Source: Dyadobacter sp. (GTDB taxonomy: Bacteria > Bacteroidota > Bacteroidia > Cytophagales > Spirosomataceae). Taken from it: a stretch of DNA of 64,000 nt. Shown here piece by piece: positions 52,566 through 60,487 of this stretch. The first letter of the stretch is position 1. Each line of letters opens with the position of its first letter. The position numbers were made by a program, and so were the translations under genes. Where the stretch lies: NCBI RefSeq assembly GCF_017744695.1, contig NZ_JAGIAS010000001.1, positions 587,013 through 651,012 on the forward strand, written 5' to 3'. The notes beneath the pieces are model-generated. The model searched no databases. It was not told where the DNA came from and was given only the letters and a program-made list of their open reading frames with translations.

Positions 52566-52656
52566 TTAATGATGGCGTAATTGAATATGGTGTAAAATAA
52601 ATCTTTTTTTGCGGCTTTGGCAAACACGACCCGGTGAGCGGTCACAGGCACGGAAG

Positions 52657-52686
52657 TTGCCTGAGTGATACAATTCATTAATTTTG
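52657..52686 (+). promoter_or_regulatory. Promoter for the transporter-fusion operon
   Basis: TTG at 52657-52659 is 19 nt upstream of TAATTTTG (52679-52686), an exact -7 box, and the start codon follows at 52712. Both elements and the spacing match the phylum consensus. On the other strand, ahead of the TAL gene, only a poor -7 match (TATTTTAC) was seen. Confidence 0.6.
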
Positions 52687-52711
52687 TCGGACATTCACGT
52701 TTCCCCTGTCA

Positions 52712-55700
52712 ATGCTAGGAGATTTACTATTAAGGCTAAACAAATTCCTTTCCAGTCACAAACCCGCGTTTTTCCTTAGCCTGCTCGTCATTGTCAGTAT
52801 CCTCGTGGCCGGTATTGCGCGGCTAAAAGTAACCGAAAGTATTTTCGCGACGCTACCGAAGGGTAAAAGCTTCGAAGAGTTCAACCGTTTGGTGGAAAGT
52901 AAAAACATCATCAATCAGATCGTGTTTTCACTCGAAATCCCGGCTGATATGGACACGGATGCCGCAAGGGAGCTCGCCGAAAACTTCACCGACTCGCTGG
53001 GGCGCTACACCAACGGCTATGTGCGCAATATCCAGGCGGAACGACCGAATGTGCAGGAAGATGTATATCAATACGTATACAGCCACTTTCCGCTGCTGAT
53101 CGAACCTTCCTATTACACGCATATCCAGGCGCGCATTGCGCCCGACTCGATCCGTGCATCGGTCGCATCCACCTACAACCAGCTCTTAACGCCCGGCGGC
53201 TCGTTCCTGAAACAATTTGTATTAAACGACCCGCTAGGCCTTACCGGAAAGTATTTCAAAGCGCTGAATGCCGCCAACAATTCCAATGCGATGGTGATGG
53301 ACGATGGCATTATGTTCTCAGCCAACCGCAAAAACATCCTCATTTTCGCCTCCACCAGTTTCGATTCAGGCAGTTCGGACAAGAATGTAGCGCTGTTCGA
53401 GCTCATGGAAACATTCAAAACGAAGTGGAACCAGCAGCATCGCTACCACCATTTCTCCTATTTCGGTACGTTCGAAATCGCTGCACGCAACGCGATTCAG
53501 GTAAAGCAGGACTCCTATTTCACGTCCTTTCTCGCATTGGCGGGCATTCTGGCGCTGCTGATCGCCTATTACCGCAAGCTGCTTATACCTATATATATTA
53601 CAATGCCCGGGATTTTCGGGGCGCTGTTCGCATTGGGGATCGTCGGGTACGTCCGTCCAGAGATTTCGGGGATATCCCTGGCTACGGGCGCGGTAATCTT
53701 CGGCATTCTGCTCGATTACGCATTCCATTTTTTCACACACCTTCGGCATACGCATTCTATTCCGGTCGCGATTAAGGAAGTGAGCGGGCCGTTGCTGACG
53801 GGAAGCTTCACGACGGTGATGGCATTCAGCGCATTGCATTTTGCCAACTCCACCGTCTTGCAGGATTTTGGGCTGTTTTCGTCACTCGCCCTCTTCGGAG
53901 CGGCAGTTTTCACGCTCACCGCATTACCGGTCGTCCTATCCTCGACCCGTTTCGACATTCAGAAAATCCCCGGCGAGAATCGTTCGTTCCGCATCCCCAC
54001 TATTCCGGAGAAATGGCGCGGTATCACACTCGCAGGCGTCGGCGTTTTAACCATCGTGTTCCTGTTTTTTGCCGGCGGCACGGAGTTTGATGCCGGTTTT
54101 GAAAACCTCAGCATTCAGGACCCGGAACTAAGCGGTCGTGAGGAAGCGCTGACAGGCATTAATCCCCGGAAACAGAAACGGATTTACGTTTTTGCCTCCA
54201 ACCCGCGCCGCGACCTAGCCGAAAAGATCAACCATGACGCCTACCAAAAACTGGCTGCATTGCGTGGCGAGGGGCGCATTGTCAGTTTTGTTTCCTCCGG
54301 TTCGCTGCTGATCCCGCAGGACCTCAAACGCGAGCGTATGCGCCGCTGGCAGGAGTACTGGAACCCTGCCCGCACCGATTCCACCTTCCGCGTGTTCAAT
54401 CAGGCCGCGGCCCGAAACGGGTTCAATGCTTACGCGTTCAATGATTTCAAAGGCTGGATTGGCGGACGGAGCACTTCCCATATTTCGCTCGATACGCTTT
54501 TCAGCGAGCTGGGCGTCGACAACCTGATCGACGTCAAAGCTTCCGGCACCACATTCATTTCCACCGTGGTAGTGGACCAGGCGAAACTGACCGACGTCAA
54601 AAAAGAGCTGCGGGCCATTCCGGGCGTGGAACTGTTCGATCGTGGTGAGCTTGCGGGAGAGCTGCTGACGATGGTCAAGGACGATTTCAATTACTTGCTG
54701 CTCATTTCAGCTTCCATCGTATTCTTCACGCTGCTGGTCGTGTACGGTCGTATCGAACTCACATTGCTGTCCTTCCTCCCGATGGTGATCAGTTGGATCT
54801 GGATTTTGGGCATCGCGGCCATTCTCGGCATCAAATTCAACTTCGTGAATGTGATCGTAACCACATTCATCTTCGGCCTGGGCGACGATTTCAGTATTTT
54901 CGTCACCGATGGGCTTTTGAGCAAATACAAATCCGGCAAAGACACGCTGCGTTCCTACCAGGCCGCGATCGCATTATCGGCGACGACCACATTAATAGGC
55001 ACCGGTGTACTGATTTTTGCCAAACATCCGGCCATTCATTCCATTTCGCTGATCAGCGTGCTGGGCATCGTCTGCATTCTGTTCATATCCTTTGTGTTCC
55101 AGCCGGTATTGTTTGACTTTTTTGTTCAAAAACGCATTGCCAAAAAGAAAGCGCCGGTGACGATGCTGCCGTTCCTGATCAGCATTTCGAGCTTCACCTA
55201 TTTCCTTTCGGGCTGCCTGTTTTTGCATTCCAAACTGGTGACGATCCTTTTGTTACCGATGTCGAAGAAGAAAAAGAAGGCCGCGATCAATAATTCGCTT
55301 TCCTTTTATGCCAAAACCGTGATTTATTCCGGTCCGCATGTGCGGAAGAATATCTCCGGCCGGGAAAACCTGGATATGAACAAACCGGTGATCTTCATTG
55401 CCAATCACACGTCGTTCCTGGACATCCTGCTGGCGATCATGCTGCATCCGAAAATCGTGCTGATGGTGAAGGGATGGGTGTACAAATCGCCGTTTTTCGG
55501 GCCTATTATCCGATATGCCGGCTATGTGTACAGCGAAGACGGCCCCGAAGAGAACATGGAGAAAGTGCGCGCATTGGTGGCGGACGGCTATTCCATTCTC
55601 ATTTTCCCGGAAGGTACCCGTTCGGAAGACGGCACCATTGCACGCTTCCATAAAGGCGCATTCTACCTAGCCGAGCAGCTGAACCTCGACATTCAGCCGA

Positions 55701-56581
55701 TATTGCTCCACGGCGCACACGATGTGCTGCCCAAAAACGACTTCCTCATACGTCCGGGCGCGCTCAATGTGCGCGTGCTCCCTCGCATTACGTACGCGGA
55801 CGCGGGCTGGGGTATGACGTTGCGCGAAAAAACGAAGGCCATCGCTGCTTACTACAAAGAGCAATTCGCGGCATTTAAATATGAAATGGAGGATACCGGC
55901 TATTTGAAACACAAAATTTTTACCAATTATGTTTTCAAAGGGCCCGTACTGGAATGGTATTTCAAAGTCAAATGGCGACTGGAAAGCAAGAATTTCACTT
56001 ATTATAATGAGCTGATCGGCGACCGGAAGCGCATTCTCGACGTCGGCTGCGGTTATGGCTACCTGTCGTTTTTCCTGCATTATAAAAACGAAGAACGAGT
56101 AATTACGGGCATTGACTACGACGAGGACAAAATCGAAATCGCGGAGAACAGCTACAACAAAACCGGCAACCTGCGATTTGTGTACCAGGACATCATGGCC
56201 GCCGACCTTGGCGCGCAGGATGTCATATGCCTGAATGACGTACTTCATTACTTGTCCAAAGAAAAACAGCGTATTTTGCTCGACCGGTGTGCAGCCGCCC
56301 TCCCGTCCGACGGGTTGCTTTTTATCCGCGACGGCATTACCGATCTGACCGCCAAACACCAGAATACACGAAAAACGGAAGCATTATCGACCGGCCTGTT
56401 TGCCTTCAACCGGAAAACCGACGATTTCCATTTCTTTTCGTCCCAGGACATCCGCGACTTTGCCGCACGGTATGGTTTTGGTTATGAAATGCAGGAACAT
56501 TCGTCGAACACATCCAATGTTCTTTTCGTGTTGCGGAAACTTTCCATACAGCAGCCTGTAAAGACGCCGATTACTAACTAG
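52712..56581 (+). CDS. Trifunctional MMPL/RND exporter - PlsC acyltransferase - SAM methyltransferase fusion, pigment cluster
   Basis: 1289 residues in three parts. Residues ~1-860 are an MMPL/RND-type exporter with two sets of membrane helices (first at 19-37 and ~270-430, second at ~660-850). Residues ~870-1060 are a lysophospholipid acyltransferase-like (PlsC) domain with NHTSFLD (~897) and FPEGTRS (~968). Residues ~1100-1280 are a class I methyltransferase with DVGCGYGYL (~1110) and acidic GIDYDEDK. It may export a pigment-lipid while acylating and methylating it. It is first of the divergent arm, 146 bp from the TAL gene; a gap of 22 nt separates it from the CrtI-like gene. Confidence 0.9.
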   Translation: MLGDLLLRLNKFLSSHKPAFFLSLLVIVSILVAGIARLKVTESIFATLPKGKSFEEFNRLVESKNIINQIVFSLEIPADMDTDAARELAENFTDSLGRYTNGYVRNIQAERPNVQEDVYQYVYSHFPLLIEPSYYTHIQARIAPDSIRASVASTYNQLLTPGGSFLKQFVLNDPLGLTGKYFKALNAANNSNAMVMDDGIMFSANRKNILIFASTSFDSGSSDKNVALFELMETFKTKWNQQHRYHHFSYFGTFEIAARNAIQVKQDSYFTSFLALAGILALLIAYYRKLLIPIYITMPGIFGALFALGIVGYVRPEISGISLATGAVIFGILLDYAFHFFTHLRHTHSIPVAIKEVSGPLLTGSFTTVMAFSALHFANSTVLQDFGLFSSLALFGAAVFTLTALPVVLSSTRFDIQKIPGENRSFRIPTIPEKWRGITLAGVGVLTIVFLFFAGGTEFDAGFENLSIQDPELSGREEALTGINPRKQKRIYVFASNPRRDLAEKINHDAYQKLAALRGEGRIVSFVSSGSLLIPQDLKRERMRRWQEYWNPARTDSTFRVFNQAAARNGFNAYAFNDFKGWIGGRSTSHISLDTLFSELGVDNLIDVKASGTTFISTVVVDQAKLTDVKKELRAIPGVELFDRGELAGELLTMVKDDFNYLLLISASIVFFTLLVVYGRIELTLLSFLPMVISWIWILGIAAILGIKFNFVNVIVTTFIFGLGDDFSIFVTDGLLSKYKSGKDTLRSYQAAIALSATTTLIGTGVLIFAKHPAIHSISLISVLGIVCILFISFVFQPVLFDFFVQKRIAKKKAPVTMLPFLISISSFTYFLSGCLFLHSKLVTILLLPMSKKKKKAAINNSLSFYAKTVIYSGPHVRKNISGRENLDMNKPVIFIANHTSFLDILLAIMLHPKIVLMVKGWVYKSPFFGPIIRYAGYVYSEDGPEENMEKVRALVADGYSILIFPEGTRSEDGTIARFHKGAFYLAEQLNLDIQPILLHGAHDVLPKNDFLIRPGALNVRVLPRITYADAGWGMTLREKTKAIAAYYKEQFAAFKYEMEDTGYLKHKIFTNYVFKGPVLEWYFKVKWRLESKNFTYYNELIGDRKRILDVGCGYGYLSFFLHYKNEERVITGIDYDEDKIEIAENSYNKTGNLRFVYQDIMAADLGAQDVICLNDVLHYLSKEKQRILLDRCAAALPSDGLLFIRDGITDLTAKHQNTRKTEALSTGLFAFNRKTDDFHFFSSQDIRDFAARYGFGYEMQEHSSNTSNVLFVLRKLSIQQPVKTPITN

Positions 56582-56603
56582 CATTTCCCGAATAGATATT
56601 TAA

Positions 56604-58136
56604 ATGCAAACTTCCGCCGTGCAAAAGGAATACGATTTTGTGATTGTTGGAAGCGGACTGGGCGGTCTGGCTTGCGCCGCTATTCTGGCGATGGAAGGTT
56701 ATAGTGTGGTGGTATTGGAAAAAAACCACCAGATCGGCGGGCATTTGCAGGTTTACAGCCGCGATAAAAGCATTTTCGATACCGGCGTGCACTATGTAGG
56801 CGGGTTGGATGAAGGAGAAAATCTGCACCAGTTCTTCAAATACTTCGGCATTCTCGACAAGCTGAAACTGAAACGGCTCGACGACGAGCAATTCGACCTG
56901 ATCCGCTTCGACGACGGGTCCGAATACGGCTATGCGCAGGGACTGGAACATTTTCAGCAAAAACTCGTCTCCTACTTTCCCGAAGAGGCGAAAGCCATAT
57001 ACGCCTATTGCGATAAGCTGAACGAAACCTGCGATAAATTCCCGCTCTACAACCTCGAAACAGCCGGCGACAGCTACCTCACCGACGAAGATGTACTGTC
57101 CCTGAACGCGCACGACTATATCGCCTCCCTGACCGATAACGTCAGGTTGCGCAACGTACTGGCGGGCAGCAACCTGTTATATGCAGGTGTAAGGCAAAAA
57201 ACCCCGTTTTACGTACATGCGCTCATCATGAAAAGCTACCTGACGGGCGCTTACAAATTCGTGGACGGCGGTTCGCAGATTGCCATTCAACTGAGCAGGT
57301 CGGTACGCCTGCATGGCGGAGAGATTTACAAGCATAAGAAAATAGTGTCGGCCCATTATGATGAAAGAGGCCGCATTACCGAGGTGGTATGTGACAATGG
57401 CGAGACTTTCCGGGGAAAAGAATTTATTTCCAATGTGCACCCGACCGTTACCATCGATATCTTCGGTCAGGAGCGGTTTCTGAGTGTTTATAAAAACCGG
57501 GTCCAAGCACTCGAAAACAGCATTTCCACGTTCCTTGTACATATTTCGTTTCAGGAAAACAGTTTCAAATACCTTAATTACAACATTTACCAGCACCATA
57601 CGGACGATGTTTGGAGCGGGGTTGAATACGACGAGGCTACCTGGCCGCAAACCTATTTCATCTGCACGCCCTATATTTCAAAAAAAGGGGAATATGCCGA
57701 CTCCATGTCGGTCATGTGCTATATGGACGCGTCCGAAACCGCGCAATGGGCCGGGACATTCAGTACCGTAGCCGAGCCGGGCAAGCGGGATGCTGAATAC
57801 GCCCAATTCAAAAAGGAGAAGGAAGCACAAGTAATCGCACGGCTGGAAACCGTCTTTCCGGGTATTTCGGCCAGTATCAAGGCCATACACAGCGCGTCGC
57901 CGCTTACCTTCCGGGATTACATCGGCAATGGCAATGGTACGATGTACGGCATCCTCAAAGATTCGACCTCTCCGATGAAGTCACGGATCAATACCCGCAC
58001 CAAAATACCGAACTTGCACCTGACGGGACAAAATGTGTCGTTGCACGGAATTTTAGGGGTGACCGTCGGCGCATTTGTGACGTGCTTCTCATTTGTAGAT
58101 AAAGAAAAACTCATTCAAAAAGTAAAAAACGCTTGA
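56604..58136 (+). CDS. CrtI-like FAD-dependent oxidoreductase, pigment cluster
   Basis: 510 residues. The FAD-binding GSGLGGLACAAIL is at residues 15-27, followed by VLEKNHQIGGHLQVYS; the GLDEGENLHQFFKYFG and LAGSNLLYAGV segments are typical of the phytoene desaturase/retinol-saturase-like group. The C-terminal end has the second FAD motif (LHLTGQNVSLHGILGVTVGA). It probably desaturates or saturates a polyene chain. It lies 22 nt after the transporter fusion; the halogenase-like gene starts 2 nt after its stop. Confidence 0.85.
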   Translation: MQTSAVQKEYDFVIVGSGLGGLACAAILAMEGYSVVVLEKNHQIGGHLQVYSRDKSIFDTGVHYVGGLDEGENLHQFFKYFGILDKLKLKRLDDEQFDLIRFDDGSEYGYAQGLEHFQQKLVSYFPEEAKAIYAYCDKLNETCDKFPLYNLETAGDSYLTDEDVLSLNAHDYIASLTDNVRLRNVLAGSNLLYAGVRQKTPFYVHALIMKSYLTGAYKFVDGGSQIAIQLSRSVRLHGGEIYKHKKIVSAHYDERGRITEVVCDNGETFRGKEFISNVHPTVTIDIFGQERFLSVYKNRVQALENSISTFLVHISFQENSFKYLNYNIYQHHTDDVWSGVEYDEATWPQTYFICTPYISKKGEYADSMSVMCYMDASETAQWAGTFSTVAEPGKRDAEYAQFKKEKEAQVIARLETVFPGISASIKAIHSASPLTFRDYIGNGNGTMYGILKDSTSPMKSRINTRTKIPNLHLTGQNVSLHGILGVTVGAFVTCFSFVDKEKLIQKVKNA

Positions 58137-58138
58137 AT

Positions 58139-59386
58139 ATGCAAACTGTCGATGTGCTGGTTATTGGGGCCGGCCCTGCCGGAACTGTCGCGGCTTCTTA
58201 CCTGAAAAAGCAAGGCTATGACGTCACGATCCTGGAAAAAGAGAAATTCCCCCGTTTCCAGATCGGGGAAAGCCTGCTCCCGTGCTGTATGGAGCATTTA
58301 ACGGAAGCCGGGCTGCGGGAGGCGATAGAGCCCCTGAATTTCCAGAAAAAAACGGGCGCAGCGTTCATGCGGGGTGAAAAGCGGTGCGAATTCCTCTTTG
58401 AAGACCAGTTTACCAAAGGCTGGACCTGGACATGGCAGGTAAAACGGGCCGATTTCGACAGTAAACTGGCAGAGGCTACCCGTGCAAAAGGGGTGGACGT
58501 CAACTTCGAATGCGAGGTAACCGCCGTGCAGTGCGGCCCCGAAAAGCAGATCGTCGATTACAAGGATGCAGAAGGCAACGCGCATCGCATCGAGGCGAAG
58601 TTTATCATCGATTCCAGCGGCTATGGCCGTGTTTTACCAAGACTTTTCGATTTGAGCAAGCCTTCCGCATTCACTCCTCGTGGGGCGGTTTTCTCGCATT
58701 TGGAAGACAAGAACCGCACTGAAACAGCCAGCAACAACATTTTCGTGCATTCATTCGACAATAACAGGTCCTGGATCTGGGCGATCCCGTTCTCCGACGG
58801 CTCGACGTCCGTCGGTATCGTAGGCGATCGGGAGAAAATCGAAGCGTTAGCCGAAAACAATGGCGAAGGATACAAAGCATTTATCCGGAACTTCGAGGAC
58901 CTGCATGGCCGCTTCGCCGATTCCCAGCTTAAATTCGAGCCGCGGGCGATCCTGGGGTACTCGATCGGCGTGACTAAAATGTCGGGCGAAGGTTTTGTCC
59001 TTTCCGGCAACAGCACCGAATTCCTTGACCCTATTTTCTCGTCGGGTGTGACGTTCGCGACCGCTTCCGGCCTGCTTTCCGCCAAAATGACGCATAAACA
59101 TTTGCAAGGCGACCCTGTCGATTGGAAAAAGGATTACGAAGACGTGATACAGAAAGGGATCGACGTGTTCAGAAGCTATGTGAGCGGCTGGTATACGGGT
59201 GATTTTCAAACCATTGTATTTGCCAAGTACATAGACGAGGATATCAAGCGGCAAATTTGCTCGGTACTCGCCGGCTACGTTTGGGACCAGACCAACCCCT
59301 TCGTGAAAAAGCACGATACCATCCTGCCCACGCTTGCGAAAGTGATAAAAATGAAAGAAAAGGCAGAAGAAGCGGGCCAGAACTGA
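58139..59386 (+). CDS. Flavin-dependent halogenase-like / FAD monooxygenase, pigment cluster
   Basis: 415 residues from the ATG at 58139; a TTG at 58133 would overlap the preceding stop. The FAD site IGAGPAGTVA is at residues 9-18, with FQIGESLLP at 40-48. Three halogenase markers are in place: Lys71 before TGAA (position of the catalytic Lys of phenol halogenases), WIWAIP at 212-217 (WxWxIP) and FLDPIFSSG at 295-303 (FxxPxxSxG). The usual Gly before the first Trp is Ser. It could chlorinate or hydroxylate the phenol ring of the pigment. Its stop is 1 nt from the convergent ketosynthase-like gene. Confidence 0.78.
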   Translation: MQTVDVLVIGAGPAGTVAASYLKKQGYDVTILEKEKFPRFQIGESLLPCCMEHLTEAGLREAIEPLNFQKKTGAAFMRGEKRCEFLFEDQFTKGWTWTWQVKRADFDSKLAEATRAKGVDVNFECEVTAVQCGPEKQIVDYKDAEGNAHRIEAKFIIDSSGYGRVLPRLFDLSKPSAFTPRGAVFSHLEDKNRTETASNNIFVHSFDNNRSWIWAIPFSDGSTSVGIVGDREKIEALAENNGEGYKAFIRNFEDLHGRFADSQLKFEPRAILGYSIGVTKMSGEGFVLSGNSTEFLDPIFSSGVTFATASGLLSAKMTHKHLQGDPVDWKKDYEDVIQKGIDVFRSYVSGWYTGDFQTIVFAKYIDEDIKRQICSVLAGYVWDQTNPFVKKHDTILPTLAKVIKMKEKAEEAGQN

Positions 59387-59387
59387 T

Positions 59388-60431
59388 TTAGGCCCCCAGC
59401 AATATAAACCCGTGCTGCGAAGCTTTGTAATGATTGTAAATCAGGATATGCCTCGGAGTGCGGGTGTTTTTTTGTGCCCACGTACACGCATCAGGTATGC
59501 GCTTGCCCGCGAGCACTTGCGCGCCCATCCACGTCGCAAACGCGGAGCCCGTAGGGTAATCACCCACCATATTCTTGTAGGTATAGATATTCCCCTCTTC
59601 GAACAATGCTTTTTGAAGATTAAAATACCAATGGTCCGTGCGGTTATCACCGCTGATGCCCATGATCACCGTATCTACATCGACTGCCTGTAAGCCATTG
59701 CGTTGCAGGAAGGAATTCACAACCGGCGCCAGCTCCTTTTCAGCCAGGTTATTGCTTTGAAATACGTCCTTAATCTGTGCAATGGCATTCTCAGGACGTT
59801 CCGCATTTACGATGAACATCGCTGCCCCCTCGCCATTGGCGGAGCCGGGGGAATCGAGCGTAAACAGGTTTTCCGACGTGAAATGCCCGGTTTTAAAAGA
59901 GCCAGCAAGCAGGTCTATATTATGGTTGTAATCTGAAATTTCCTCGATACTTCCAACCAGGTACGTTTTGCCGCGCTTTTCTTCCAGCAGCAGCATCGTA
60001 TCCAGCAATGCAGCCTCGAATGCGAGGCCCTTATGCACATGGGTGGTGTTGTAGCCCGTTGTTTTGCTCATCAATGCGAGGTTGCCCGCTACCGCGTTGG
60101 GCGTGCTTTGCACAAAATTCGTCGGGGTGAGCGTCCCCTCGTTGTAATCGACAATCTGGTTCAGGAATTTTAGACAATCTTCGAGACCTCCGTTCGCGGT
60201 ACCGAGTACAATTCCTTCGATCTGCGTATGCTGGATCAGCGGAAGGCCCGCCCCTACGCCCATTCGGACTGCCTTGCCCATTCTCCTGAGCAGGCCGGCG
60301 GGAATGAGCTGACCATAGGCAGGTTCAATCGCAATGTACCTGTCGCCTTCATGCACCTTGATATCGCCTTCGAAAAAAGCATTGTCAAAAGTGCGCTGGG
60401 GCGATATACAGGCTGAATCGGTAATATACAT
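59388..60431 (-). CDS. Ketosynthase-like chain-length-factor protein lacking the catalytic Cys (second copy), pigment cluster
   Basis: 347 residues. It resembles the CLF at 42783 in pattern (FVQSTPNAVAGNLALMSK, LLDTMLLLEEKRGKTYLVGS). The nucleophile position in the GYN...GL segment near residue 135 is Gly, so it is inactive on its own. It lies outside the main operons, 1 nt from the halogenase-like gene on the other strand and 56 nt downstream of glpD on the same strand. It may pair with one of the intact KS enzymes to define a second KS-CLF dimer. Confidence 0.78.
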   Translation of the reverse strand: MYITDSACISPQRTFDNAFFEGDIKVHEGDRYIAIEPAYGQLIPAGLLRRMGKAVRMGVGAGLPLIQHTQIEGIVLGTANGGLEDCLKFLNQIVDYNEGTLTPTNFVQSTPNAVAGNLALMSKTTGYNTTHVHKGLAFEAALLDTMLLLEEKRGKTYLVGSIEEISDYNHNIDLLAGSFKTGHFTSENLFTLDSPGSANGEGAAMFIVNAERPENAIAQIKDVFQSNNLAEKELAPVVNSFLQRNGLQAVDVDTVIMGISGDNRTDHWYFNLQKALFEEGNIYTYKNMVGDYPTGSAFATWMGAQVLAGKRIPDACTWAQKNTRTPRHILIYNHYKASQHGFILLGA

Positions 60432-60487
60432 TCTTGAAAATTAACTCTGGTGGTTCCGGGCAAACGGTTTGCGGCTGACGAATGGGC

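Noticed and set aside
52566..52640. Standard promoter for the TAL operon
   Set aside because: The best -7 candidate, TATTTTAC, differs from TAnnTTTG at two positions, so it was not listed.
60458..60474. Hairpin between glpD and the CLF gene as a terminator
   Set aside because: GCAAAC-G-GTTTGC has only a 1-nt centre and no T-run, so it is unlikely to stop transcription.
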